Shown: in pieces, positions 36,878 to 47,203 of the stretch
Numbering within the stretch: position 1 is the stretch's first letter
How the letters are laid out: each line of letters opens with the position of its first letter
Source of the DNA: an uncultured Cohaesibacter sp.
Lineage (GTDB): Bacteria; Pseudomonadota; Alphaproteobacteria; Rhizobiales; Cohaesibacteraceae
Direction of reading: 5' to 3'
Length of the DNA: 64,000 bases
NCBI RefSeq assembly: GCF_963667045.1
Contig: NZ_OY762934.1
Span: 1,233,501-1,297,500 of the forward strand
Made by a program: the position numbers and the translations under genes
Notes under the pieces: model-generated
Databases searched by the model: none
The model's input: only the letters and a program-made list of their open reading frames with translations
What the model was told of the DNA's origin: nothing

Positions 36878-37696
36878 CTACTTGCGCTTGCGACGGCGGT
36901 TCATGGAGAGAATGAAGCCGATCGACGTGCCGATGATCAACAGGGAGAACAGCGTGGTGACCGTGCCCAGCGCGTAGAGCACCGGCGTGGTCACGTTGGT
37001 GGTCATGCCGAAAATCTCAAGCGGCAGGGTGTTGTAGGTACCGGAGGTCATCAGGGTGCGGGCAAATTCGTCATAGGACAGGGTGAAGCCGAACAGCCCG
37101 ACACCGATCAGGCTTGGTGCGATCATCGGCAGCAGCACATGGACGAAGCTCTGCCAGGCACTGGCCCCCAGATCCCGCGCCGCCTCTTCATAGGAGGGCG
37201 AAAAGCGGTTGAAGACAGCGAACATGATCAATACGCCGAACGGCAGGGTCCAGGTCAGATGAGCACCGAAGGCCGAGCTGTACCAAGCGGGTTGAAAGCC
37301 AAATTGCTGGAACAGCACACCGATGCCGAGGGAAATGATGATCGAGGGAACCACCAGACTGGCAATGGCAAGGTAGAACAGCGCCGTTGCGCCACGGAAC
37401 TTGCGGCGGAAGGCAAGCCCGGCCAGAAGCGAGACGACAACGGTGACCACCATTACCATCAGCCCCAGCGTGAAGGAACGGAAGAAAGATCCGCCGAAGT
37501 CACCCACGGCCTGGGTTTCGAACAGGTTGGCAAACCAGTGCAGCGACACCCCGTTGAGCGGGAAGGTCAGTCCGCCGTTCGGCCCCTGAAAGGACAGGAT
37601 GAAGACCGCCGACAAGGGGCCATAGAGGAACAGCACGAACAGGCCGAAGAAGGCTGCCAGAATATAGAACTCGCGACCGCGTTTTTCGCTTACCAT
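36878..37696 (-). CDS. ABC transporter permease (PotC-like)
   Basis: Inner-membrane permease of 272 residues with six helices. The EAA coupling loop reads EEAARDLGASAWQSFVHVLLPMIAPS. It is the second permease of a spermidine/putrescine-type importer and starts one base after the first permease ends. The C-terminus is short and basic (SMNRRRKRK). Confidence 0.88.
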   Translation of the reverse strand: MVSEKRGREFYILAAFFGLFVLFLYGPLSAVFILSFQGPNGGLTFPLNGVSLHWFANLFETQAVGDFGGSFFRSFTLGLMVMVVTVVVSLLAGLAFRRKFRGATALFYLAIASLVVPSIIISLGIGVLFQQFGFQPAWYSSAFGAHLTWTLPFGVLIMFAVFNRFSPSYEEAARDLGASAWQSFVHVLLPMIAPSLIGVGLFGFTLSYDEFARTLMTSGTYNTLPLEIFGMTTNVTTPVLYALGTVTTLFSLLIIGTSIGFILSMNRRRKRK

Positions 37697-37697
37697 C

Positions 37698-38600
37698 TCA
37701 GAGCTCCTTGCGAATGTCGACGATGCGCAGGATACCTGCGACCATGATCAGGACCAGCGTCAGCAGAATGATGGCATTGGCGGCGGCTGCGGGATATTGC
37801 AGCAGCGACATCTCGTTCTTCATCATCAGTGCCACCGAGGCGCTCTGGCCGCCGGACATCACCTGCACGGTGATGAAATCGGCCATGACGAGGGTCACGA
37901 CGAAAATCGTGCCGATGGCCATGCCGGGCTTGGCCAGTGGAATAATGACATTGGTCAGGATCTGCCAGCCTGATGCGCCTGCGTCCCGCGCCGCCTCGAC
38001 CAGCGAGCGGTCGATGCGCATCAGCGTGTTGAAGATCGGCGTCACCATGAACAGGCTGTAGAGATGGACCATGGCCAGAACCACCGCGAAATCGGAATAG
38101 AGCAGCCATTCGACCGGCGCGGGCACGATGCCCATGTTGACCAGCCCCGTGTTGACCAACCCGTTGCGCCCGAGCACCGGGATCCATGAAATCATCCGGA
38201 TGATGTTGGATGTGAGGAAAGGCACCGTGCAGACGAGGAACATCAGGGTCTGCATGGTGGCAGTCCTGATATGGAATGCCAGAAAATAGGCCACCCAGAA
38301 GCCGATGACCAGCGTGATCGCCCAGACGATGACGGCATATTTGAGGGTGTTGAGATAGGTCTTCCAGGTCACCCAGGAACCAAGCGTTTCGCCATAGTTG
38401 AAGGTGACAAAATCGGGATACATGCTGGCGAAGTCATAATCCCAGAAGCTGACCACCACGATCATGATGATCGGCAACAGCAGAAAGGCTCCCAGAATGA
38501 TCGCCAGCGGCAGCGCCTGCAGATAGGCAGACACAGAGGCGATCGAAAAGGATCGGGCGGAGAAAAGGGCTTTGGGTGCGTTGGCTTCTGCGTCACTCAT
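37698..38600 (-). CDS. ABC transporter permease (PotB-like)
   Basis: Inner-membrane permease of 300 residues. It has an N-terminal helix (LAIILGAFLLLPIIMIVVVSF), five more helices and an EAA loop (VEAARDAGASGWQILTNVIIPLAKPG). ATG 38600 is taken as start because AGGAAG lies upstream and the family N-terminus begins near there. The frame extends to 38705 but crosses the intercistronic hairpin. It pairs with the PotC-like subunit. Confidence 0.88.
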   Translation of the reverse strand: MSDAEANAPKALFSARSFSIASVSAYLQALPLAIILGAFLLLPIIMIVVVSFWDYDFASMYPDFVTFNYGETLGSWVTWKTYLNTLKYAVIVWAITLVIGFWVAYFLAFHIRTATMQTLMFLVCTVPFLTSNIIRMISWIPVLGRNGLVNTGLVNMGIVPAPVEWLLYSDFAVVLAMVHLYSLFMVTPIFNTLMRIDRSLVEAARDAGASGWQILTNVIIPLAKPGMAIGTIFVVTLVMADFITVQVMSGGQSASVALMMKNEMSLLQYPAAAANAIILLTLVLIMVAGILRIVDIRKEL

Positions 38601-38644
38601 CTGTGCCGACTTCCTGTTGCTGCGTCTCGTTCTGTCACCAACTT

Positions 38645-38667
38645 CCCCCCGGTGCGGGACCGGGGGG
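38645..38667 (-). other. Intercistronic stem-loop after the binding-protein gene
   Basis: Nine perfect pairs (38645-38653 with 38659-38667), loop GCGGG, extended by a wobble outside. It lies in the 113-base gap between the binding-protein stop and the first permease. There is no U-run, so message protection is likelier than termination. Confidence 0.65.
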
Positions 38668-38713
38668 AGGCCTATTGGGCCGTTGAGGGATTTTCGGCCA
38701 TCCATCCCGCCGA

Positions 38714-40002
38714 TCAGGACGCGATGAATTCGTTCCAGCGGCGCACCATGTAGCGGTCTTCGTCCATCACGGAGTTCCAGCAGGCAACATGGCCCATGCG
38801 CTCAAGGAACGAGCCGCCATCACGGATGGCTCCGGCCTTCTCCATGATCTTGCCTTCCGGTGAGAGAATGTCGCCCTGCGCGGCCTTGCCTTCGATCCAG
38901 TAGCCCCACTCGTCTTCGGACATATACTGCTTGGCAGTGTCCATGCAGGCGGAATAGTAGCCCTGACGGTTGAGGTAGCCGCCAACCCAGCCGGAGGTGT
39001 ACCAGTTGATATATTCGTAGGCGGCGTCAAGCTGCGCACCACTGAGGTGAGCGGCAAGACCGAGACCACCACCCCAGGACCGATAACCTTCCTTCAGCGG
39101 CTGATATTTGCAGGCGATGCCCTTGGAACGGACAGCAGCCACGGCCGGAGACCACATGGACTGGATGACCACTTCGCCAGAGGCCATCAGGTTGACCGAT
39201 TCGTCAAAGCTCTTCCAGAAGGCGCGGAACTGGCCGTCCTGCTTGACCTTGATCATGAAGTCGATGGTCTTGTCGATCTCGGCCTTGGTCATGTTGCCCT
39301 TGTCGGCATATTTGATTTCCCCCGCGGCTTCCATGATCATCGCTGCATCATGATGCCGATGGACGGGATGTTGAGAATGGAAGTCTTGCCCTTGAAGGCC
39401 GGATCGAGAATGTCGGCCCAGGTGGTGATGTCACGGCCGACGAGGTCCGGACGGATGCCCAGCGTGTCGGCGTTGTAGATGGTCGGGACCATGGTGAACC
39501 ATTCGGTCTCGCTCTTGGCAAAGGTCTTGGCATCCTTGCTTTCCACATAACCAACGGTGTGCGGCGCGGTACCTTGTGCGATGACGCTGTCCGGGGTCAG
39601 TTTGCCGGTCTTGAACAGGGGCACGATCTTGTCATAATAGGTCAGTTTCTTGGTATCCATCGGCTGGATGACGCCTGCCGGGAAGACCTTCTTCAGGATC
39701 CAGTATTCGATATCGGCGATATCGTAGGAGTTGGGCTGGGTCACGGCGCGCTGGGCGGCTGAGTCGGAATCCAGAGCCGTCATTTCCAGCGTGATGCCGA
39801 GATCTTCCTTACATTTCTGAGCGATGGCGTTGATGTTGGAAACGCCGGTACCGATCTGGCGAAGCGTGATCGGGTTCTGCGCCCAGATGGTCGGGAAGCC
39901 GGTGATGGCGCCCGAACCGAGGGCTGCACCAGCGGCAGCTGCGCCGGTTTTCAGAAGGCTGCGGCGGCTGATGCCGGATGGTTTGTTAGTCTTCTCAGAC
40001 AT
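38714..40002 (-). pseudogene. Frameshifted polyamine-type ABC substrate-binding protein
   Basis: One binding-protein gene split into two frames. The 5' part runs 40002 to 39337 (221 codons to TGA). It has a twin-arginine signal (ISRRSLLKTG) and an extracellular solute-binding family 1 (PotD-like) fold, and ends IPSIGIM-MQR. The 3' part continues in another frame from about 39352 to 38714, where the reading D-A-A-M-I-M-E-A joins smoothly onto IPSIGIM. Adding one C on the plus strand near 39349 restores a ~429-residue protein. All other operon genes are intact, so sequence error, a recent mutation or frameshifting are all possible. GGGAG precedes ATG 40002. Confidence 0.85.
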
Positions 40003-40039
40003 GGTGTAACTCCCGTTTGGATCCCTGTGAGGTGTTTGT

Positions 40040-41131
40040 TTATGATGCATTGACTTCGCCGAGGACGACTGTGTCTGTTTCCGCCCACGAAAGATGAACC
40101 GCGTCACCGGTCCTGACCGGCTTTGCGAAATAGTCTGCGTCCCTGAGGACGATGGTGAAGGTCTCGATTCCGGCGCCCTGCACCGAAAGCTTGACCGTTG
40201 CGCCAAGGTCTTCGACATTGGTCACAAAGCCGGAAAAACCGAAGCCGGGGGTTGCTTCGTCAGCCAGCCGCACGTGATCGGTGCGGATGGCGATGGAGGC
40301 GGTTTCCACCGCTTCTGCCTTGGCACCGATCCCGATGAAATGGCTGCCGCCCGCCGTTTCCAGCGTGATGCGTTCACCTTCGCGGGCGGAGATGCGGCCA
40401 GAGATCACATTGTGATTGCCCATGAAGCGGGCGACGAACGGTGTCGCCGGTTTCTCGAAAATCTGCCGCGGCGAGGCTGCCTGTTCGATCCGCCCGTCAT
40501 TCATCACCACGATCAGATCGGCCAGAGCCATGGCCTCTTCCTGAGAATGGGTGACATGGACAAAGGTCATCCCAAGCGATGCCTGCAGGCTTTTCAGCTC
40601 GGCACGCATCTGGATCTTGAGGAAAGGATCGAGCGCCGAGAGCGGCTCGTCCAGCAACAGCGCCTGCGGCTTGGTGATCAGTGCGCGCGCCAGTGCCACG
40701 CGTTGCTGCTGGCCACCGGAAAGCTGCTCGGGCCGCCGATCCGCATAGGCTTCAAGCTGCATGCGCGAGAGCATTTCCAATGCCTCGGCCCGGCGCTTGG
40801 TCTTGTCCACACCCTTCATCTTGAGGCTGAAGGCAACATTGTCGACCAGATCGAGATGAGGAAACAGGGCATAGGACTGGAACATCATGGCCGTTCCGCG
40901 CTTGGCCGGAGGCAGATCATTGACCACCTTGTTGGCGAACACGATGTCACCATCGCTGATGGCCTCGTGCCCGGCAATCATGCGCAGGGTGGTCGACTTG
41001 CCACAGCCGGAAGGACCGAGCAGGCAGGAATAGGTTCCGGCGGCAATCTTGAGGCTGATCCGGTCAACCGCAACGGTGGTGCCGTACTGTTTGGTCACAG
41101 ACGCAAGTTCGATTTCAGCTGCGTTGCTCAT
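40040..41131 (-). CDS. ABC transporter ATP-binding protein (PotA-like)
   Basis: ABC ATPase of 363 residues, first gene of the operon. Walker A (GPSGCGKST), Q-loop (MMFQSYALFPHL), signature (LSGGQQQR), Walker B (ALLLDEPLSALD) and H-loop (HVTHSQEEA) are intact. A C-terminal TOBE-type regulatory domain follows (about 240-363). The start at ATG 41131 has GGGAG five bases upstream; the GTG two codons earlier overlaps that site and is unlikely. It powers uptake of a polyamine-like or hydantoin-like substrate. Confidence 0.9.
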   Translation of the reverse strand: MSNAAEIELASVTKQYGTTVAVDRISLKIAAGTYSCLLGPSGCGKSTTLRMIAGHEAISDGDIVFANKVVNDLPPAKRGTAMMFQSYALFPHLDLVDNVAFSLKMKGVDKTKRRAEALEMLSRMQLEAYADRRPEQLSGGQQQRVALARALITKPQALLLDEPLSALDPFLKIQMRAELKSLQASLGMTFVHVTHSQEEAMALADLIVVMNDGRIEQAASPRQIFEKPATPFVARFMGNHNVISGRISAREGERITLETAGGSHFIGIGAKAEAVETASIAIRTDHVRLADEATPGFGFSGFVTNVEDLGATVKLSVQGAGIETFTIVLRDADYFAKPVRTGDAVHLSWAETDTVVLGEVNAS

Positions 41132-41451
41132 GGCCACTCCCTTTTGTGAACTCCCAAAAGAGGTAGCAATTGCCGTGCCAAAGTCAGGAAAAAAGTTAAC
41201 AGAATGAAATCATTTTACTTTTCGATCAGGGGGCAAATTTGGCCAAAATCGTAGTTTTCCGTATGCTCAAATTTCGCGCAAGTGAATGCACAAAATTGAT
41301 GCGATTGAATTCTATTTAAACCGAGATCGTATACAATATTATTGTCAATTTGTGTTCTATCCTAAATAGTCCTATAACAACCATAGAGCACTCTATTGCA
41401 TGGAGCGCGGATTAGCGGCATAAACGAGAAAACGCAAAACAGAATGTGGCT
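41132..41451. promoter_or_regulatory. Divergent region with candidate GntR/FCD operator
   Basis: Region between the ABC operon and its divergent GntR-type regulator, AT-rich, with no coding sequence. The near-palindrome ATCGTATACAAT at 41326-41337 (one mismatched pair) matches the GTATAC-centred sites used by many FCD-type GntR regulators. It lies about 115 bases before the regulator. Confidence 0.5.
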
Positions 41452-42159
41452 ATGAAAAACCTCAAGACTTCCAACCAGCATGCGGATCAGGAGGACCGGG
41501 CCAAGGTCATTCGCGATTCCTTGCGCGACGCGATCGTTGATCGTCGGCTATCCCCGGGTGCCAAGCTGTCCGAGGCAGAAGTCGGCGCGCTTTATGATGT
41601 CAGCCGCACTGTCGCACGCTCTGCCTTGCAGATGCTGACCTTTGAAGGGCTGGTAACGAGCGAGCGCAACAAGGGGGCCTTTGTATCCAATCCATCTCCG
41701 GAGGAAGCCCGCCAGATCTTTACCACCCGTCGCCTCATCGAAACCGGCATCATTCAGTCGGCAGCCGAGCGGATGACATCAGAGGATTTTGCCGCGTTCC
41801 GGCAGCAGCTGGAAAAGGAAACCCTGCTGAAGGCGAACCGGGGCGCGCAGGCGCGTCGAGAGGAGATCAAGGCGTCCGGCGATTTCCATCTGATGCTGGC
41901 CGATGTCGCTGGCAACAAGATCCTGAGGAAATTCATGGACGAGCTGATTGCCCGTTCGTCTCTGGTGATCGCCCTCTATGGCCGCACCGGCACCTCCAGC
42001 TGTGGCAATGACGATCATTCCGACATTCTGGACGCACTGGAAGCCGGGGACATCCTGCGCGCCACCGAGCTGACCCTGCACCATATCGATCACATCGAGG
42101 CCGACCTCGATCTGCGCTCCACCGACTCTCTTTCCCTCAAAGAGGCCTTGCTGCGCTAA
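41452..42159 (+). CDS. GntR-family (FCD) transcriptional regulator
   Basis: Regulator of 235 residues. The winged helix-turn-helix covers about 18-80 (LRDAIVDRRLSPGAKLSEAEVGALYDVSRTVARSALQMLTFEGLV). The FCD all-helical effector domain has metal-ligand-type residues (SGDFHLMLADVAGN, later ELTLHHIDHIEADL). FCD regulators usually repress carboxylate or amino-acid catabolic genes. Divergent orientation points to the racemase/ABC operon. ATG 41452 is chosen; GTG 41446 is two codons upstream. The ribosome site is weak in either case. Confidence 0.88.
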   Translation: MKNLKTSNQHADQEDRAKVIRDSLRDAIVDRRLSPGAKLSEAEVGALYDVSRTVARSALQMLTFEGLVTSERNKGAFVSNPSPEEARQIFTTRRLIETGIIQSAAERMTSEDFAAFRQQLEKETLLKANRGAQARREEIKASGDFHLMLADVAGNKILRKFMDELIARSSLVIALYGRTGTSSCGNDDHSDILDALEAGDILRATELTLHHIDHIEADLDLRSTDSLSLKEALLR

Positions 42160-42213
42160 ACCGCATGACTTCTTTCCCCTTCGGAGAGGCTGGACAGCTC
42201 TGCGCCGAACAGA

Positions 42214-43119
42214 TCATCTGTCTGCCTGCAACAGCTCCTTGAAGCGGATATCGCACAGATCCATGAAGCTCTGGGCGGCGTTGGAGATCGGCGTCTTTTC
42301 GTTGACCGCGAAGGCAAAGCGGTGGGGCAGTTCCGGCTTGACGGGTCGGAAGGTCACTGAGAGATGGTCATAATCCTTGGCCATCAGTTCATTGACCAGC
42401 GTCACCCCCAACCCACTGGCCGCGAGAGAACAGGCACTCATCACCGAGTGGGCTTCCACCCGAATATTCGGTACAAGCCCGGCCTGCCAGAAGGTTTCAT
42501 CAACTTCCCGACGCGGCATCCTCCGCCGCCCCAAAAGGATCAGCGGCACATCCTTGAGGTCCTCGAAGCTGATATGGGGTTTCTCGGCCAACGGGTGATC
42601 CTTGCGCATGACACAGACCGTTCGGGCGGTGATGATCGGTGTCACCTTCAACCCCTGCATGAGAACCGGGATGCGCAGAAAGCCGATTTCCGCTCTGCCG
42701 TCGGCGAGCATCCGCTCGATGGAATCATAGGGCCCGGTGAGCAACTCCATCCTGACCCGGTCGTGGATTTCGAGATATTCATTGAGGATGCGGGGTATGA
42801 TCGACAAGGTGAGGCTGGCCGGAACGGCAATGCGCAGAGTGATTTCGGTCGAGTTTCCCTGCCGCAGCTCACGGGCCAGTTCGGAAAGTTGATTGCCCTT
42901 GTCGGCGATGCCGAAAATCTCGTTTTTCAGCAGCAGACACTCTTTCGTGGGTGCCAACCTGCCCCGGTCCCGAACAAACAGGGAGAGGCCAAGTTCCTCT
43001 TCCAGCTGGGCAATCCGACGTGACACCGCCGACTGGGTAACATGCAGCTCCTTGGCTGCGCTGAGAGTCGAGCCTGTTTCCATGACGGCCTTGAAGGTTT
43101 GCAAAAGCTTGATCTGCAA
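42214..43119 (-). CDS. LysR-family transcriptional regulator
   Basis: LysR-type regulator of 301 residues. The helix-turn-helix covers 1-58 (KLLQTFKAVMETGSTLSAAKELHVTQSAVSRRIAQLEEELG), followed by an effector domain ending in AASGLGVTLVNE. It is divergent from the second Dpp-type operon, 145 bases away, and is probably its regulator. It converges with the GntR gene. The gap contains AT-rich stretches but no site I would call with confidence. Confidence 0.88.
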   Translation of the reverse strand: MQIKLLQTFKAVMETGSTLSAAKELHVTQSAVSRRIAQLEEELGLSLFVRDRGRLAPTKECLLLKNEIFGIADKGNQLSELARELRQGNSTEITLRIAVPASLTLSIIPRILNEYLEIHDRVRMELLTGPYDSIERMLADGRAEIGFLRIPVLMQGLKVTPIITARTVCVMRKDHPLAEKPHISFEDLKDVPLILLGRRRMPRREVDETFWQAGLVPNIRVEAHSVMSACSLAASGLGVTLVNELMAKDYDHLSVTFRPVKPELPHRFAFAVNEKTPISNAAQSFMDLCDIRFKELLQADR

Positions 43120-43264
43120 GTGTATTCCTCTTTCGCATAGGAGGGTGATATTTTTTCATAATATTGCATACATCCGCCTTTTGCCACATGCTTTGCAAAA
43201 CAACATAACGAATGACACCTTTCATGATGAACCTATCTTCTCTTCGCCTCTCCGAGGTCGGAGC

Positions 43265-44236
43265 ATGAGCGTATTTATTCTTCGACGTCTCATGCAGGCC
43301 GTGCTCGTGCTGGCCATCACCTCTGTCGTGGTTTTCATCGGCGTCTATGCCATCGGCGATCCGCTGGAAATTCTGCTGCCCGCCGATGCGACAATGGCTG
43401 AACGGGCCCAGGTTGCTGCCTCGCTGCATCTCAACGACCCGCTGCCCGTGCAATACTGGAATTTTCTTCAGGCAGCGCTGCAGGGGGACTTCGGTCGCAG
43501 CTTCGTCTTCAACCGCCCTGCCCTGCAGGTGATTTTCGAACGTCTGCCAGCAACCCTTGAACTGGTCACGACCTCCCTCATCCTGTCTTTGCTGATCGGC
43601 ATTCCGCTCGGTCTCTGGGCGGGCGTCAAACCGGCTTCGCGCACGGACGAGACCATCATGACCGGGTCCATCCTCGGCTTCTCGCTCCCCAACTTCTGGC
43701 AGGGCATGATGCTGGTGATGATCTTTTCGGTCTGGCTTGGTCTGTTGCCATCCACCGGGCGCGGTCAGACCGGCACCATTCTGGGCATCCGGACAAGCTA
43801 TGCAACATGGGACGGATTTGTGCATCTGTTGCTGCCAGCCTTCAATCTGGCCTTTGCCCAGATTGCACTGGTCATCCGCCTGACGCGCACCGGCGTGCAG
43901 GAAACCATGCCGCTTGATTTCGTCAAATATGCCCGCGCCCGCGGCATCAGCGAAAAGCGCATCCTGTTCGTGCACATTCTCAAGACGATCCTCATTCCCA
44001 TCGTGACCGTCATCGGTGTGGAGTTTGGGTCGCTGGTGGCCTTTGCGGTTGTCACCGAAACCATTTTCGCCTGGCCCGGGGTTGGCAAGCTGATCATCGA
44101 TTCCATCAACATGCTCGATCGACCGATCGTCGTTGCCTACATCATCGTGATCGTCACCATGTTCATCGTCATCAATCTGATTGTCGACATTCTCTATTCG
44201 GCACTCGACCCTCGCATCCGGAGCATAAAGAAATGA
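43265..44236 (+). CDS. Peptide-type ABC transporter permease (DppB-like)
   Basis: Inner-membrane permease of 323 residues. The OppB N-terminus is clear (MSVFILRRLMQAVLVLAITSVVVF), as is the EAA loop (FVKYARARGISEKRILFVHILKT). ATG 43265 is supported by GAGG seven bases upstream; the frame is open far upstream, but through the LysR gene region and without protein character. It is the first gene of a six-gene operon, each junction overlapping or nearly so. It is a paralogue of the permease at 20.9-21.9 kb. Confidence 0.9.
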   Translation: MSVFILRRLMQAVLVLAITSVVVFIGVYAIGDPLEILLPADATMAERAQVAASLHLNDPLPVQYWNFLQAALQGDFGRSFVFNRPALQVIFERLPATLELVTTSLILSLLIGIPLGLWAGVKPASRTDETIMTGSILGFSLPNFWQGMMLVMIFSVWLGLLPSTGRGQTGTILGIRTSYATWDGFVHLLLPAFNLAFAQIALVIRLTRTGVQETMPLDFVKYARARGISEKRILFVHILKTILIPIVTVIGVEFGSLVAFAVVTETIFAWPGVGKLIIDSINMLDRPIVVAYIIVIVTMFIVINLIVDILYSALDPRIRSIKK

Positions 44237-45126
44237 AGCTTTCTTTTCTCAGTGACGAAGGCATTGCCGCGCGCATCTTCAAGGGGCTGTTCAGCAGCCG
44301 CAAGGCGACCATTGCCGCCATCGTTTGCACCATTCTCATCCTGTCTGCCCTGCTGGCGCCCTTCATCGCCCCGCAAAACCCCTATGATCTAGGCCAGATC
44401 GACTTTTTCGATGCCAAACTGCCGCCGATGACGGACGGCTATTCGGGCATGCTTTACCTACTCGGCACAGATGGTCAGGGCCGCGACATGCTCTCGGCCA
44501 TGCTTTACGGCCTGCGCACTTCGCTGGCGGTCGGTGTCACCTCCGGCCTGATGGCCATGGCGCTCGGTACGGCCCTTGGCCTGACGGCCGCCTATCGGGG
44601 TGGACTGGTCGATGCCTTCATCATGCGCTTTGTCGACCTGATGCTAGGCTTTCCCACCATTCTGGTTGCCCTGATGATCCTAGTGATCTTCGGACAGGGG
44701 GTCAGCAAGGTCATTCTGGCGCTGATTTTCGTCCAGTGGGCCTATTTCGCCCGCGCCGTTCGCGCCACGGCCATGGTGGAAACCGGCAAGGAATATGTCG
44801 AAGCCGCCCGCTGCCTCGATATCCCCTCATGGCGGATCATGGCGGGGCATATCCTGCCCAACTGCCTGCCTCCACTGATCGTCATTGGCACCATCCAGAT
44901 CGCCCACGCCATTGCCGCCGAGGCAACCCTGAGCTTCCTAGGGATCGGCTTGCCGATCACCCATCCCTCGCTCGGTCTTCTGATCGCCAACGGCTATCAG
45001 GTGATGCTCGCCGGTCTTTACTGGATGAGCGTCTATCCCGGCCTGCTGCTTCTGGTGCTGGTCTTCTCAGTCAATATCGTGGGAGACCGCCTGCGTGAAA
45101 TCCTGAACCCGAGGCTGGCATCATGA
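44233..45126 (+). CDS. Peptide-type ABC transporter permease (DppC-like)
   Basis: Inner-membrane permease of 297 residues with the OppC signature APQNPYD and LLGTDGQGRDMLS, and an EAA loop (EAARCLDIPSWRIMAGHILPN). The start overlaps the DppB stop by four bases. Against its paralogue at 20 kb, the N-terminal cytoplasmic extension is much shorter. Confidence 0.9.
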   Translation: MKLSFLSDEGIAARIFKGLFSSRKATIAAIVCTILILSALLAPFIAPQNPYDLGQIDFFDAKLPPMTDGYSGMLYLLGTDGQGRDMLSAMLYGLRTSLAVGVTSGLMAMALGTALGLTAAYRGGLVDAFIMRFVDLMLGFPTILVALMILVIFGQGVSKVILALIFVQWAYFARAVRATAMVETGKEYVEAARCLDIPSWRIMAGHILPNCLPPLIVIGTIQIAHAIAAEATLSFLGIGLPITHPSLGLLIANGYQVMLAGLYWMSVYPGLLLLVLVFSVNIVGDRLREILNPRLAS

Positions 45127-46108
45127 CCGACGACAGCAACCACCTCATGAAGGTGCGCGGCTTGCGCACCTGGTTCGATACGCCCAAGGGCATGGTGAAA
45201 GCCGTCGATGGGGTCGACCTGACGCTGGATCGGGGCGAAATCCTCGGTCTGGTGGGTGAAAGCGGCTCCGGCAAGTCGATCACCGGCTTCTCTCTGCTGG
45301 GCTTGATCGATGCTCCCGGCAAGGTGCGCGAAGGCAGCATCCATTTTATGGGCGAAGACCTTCGGGCCGCCTCCCCCAAGCGCCTCAGAGACCTGCGCGG
45401 CAACCGGATCGCCATGATCTTCCAGGACCCGATGATGACGCTCAATCCGGTGCTCAAGATCAGCACGCAGATGATCGAGACGGTTCTCGCCCATGCCAGT
45501 GTCTCGAAAGCCGAGGCCCGCACCAGAGCCATCGAAGTTCTGGCCATGGTCGGCATTCCCTCGCCTGAGGAGCGCATCGACAGCTATCCGCACGAATTCT
45601 CCGGCGGCATGCGCCAGCGCGTCGCCATTGCAATTGCCCTGCTGCACAAGCCGGACATGATCATCGCCGACGAGCCGACAACAGCGCTCGACGTGACCAT
45701 CCAGAGCCAGATCCTGTCGGAAGTGCAGAAGTTGACCCGCGAACTCGGCATGGGGCTGATCTGGATCACCCATGATCTGGGGGTCGTCGCCAGCCTGTCC
45801 CAGAAGATCGCCGTGATGTATGCCGGTCGGATCGTTGAACGGGGCACCGTCAACGAGGTTCTCGACACGCCACGCCACCCCTACACCCGCGGCCTGATCG
45901 ACAGCCTGCCCGGCAACAACAGCAAGGACCAGCCCCTGCAGCAGATTCCCGGCAATGCGCCGCCGCCGCTTGATCGCCCGGTTGGCTGTCCGTTCCGGCC
46001 CCGCTGCAGCTTTGCGACCGAGGCCTGCCTTGAGGAACCGCCAGAGAGCGGCGACGACAACAGGTCATGGCGTTGCTTCAATCCCCTTCCGGTCAAGGAG
46101 ATGGCCCG

Positions 46109-46112
<4 letters not shown>
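45123..46112 (+). CDS. Peptide-type ABC transporter ATP-binding protein (DppD-like)
   Basis: ATPase of 329 residues with Walker A ([10 protein letters not shown]), signature (FSGGMRQR), Walker B ([13 protein letters not shown]), H-loop (ITHDLG) and the C-terminal cysteine-containing extension ([14 protein letters not shown]). It is coupled at both ends by ATGA overlaps. Confidence 0.9.
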
Positions 46113-47131
<1,019 letters not shown>

Positions 47132-47203
47132 AATGCCGAAAACAAGCAAGACAAATCACCAAAGCAAAAAGCAAACGAACGCAATCACATAACGGAGACA
47201 ATC

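Noticed and set aside
40094-41149. 351-codon open frame antisense to the PotA-like ATPase
   Set aside because: The opposite strand has a complete set of ABC ATPase motifs; this frame is a shadow.
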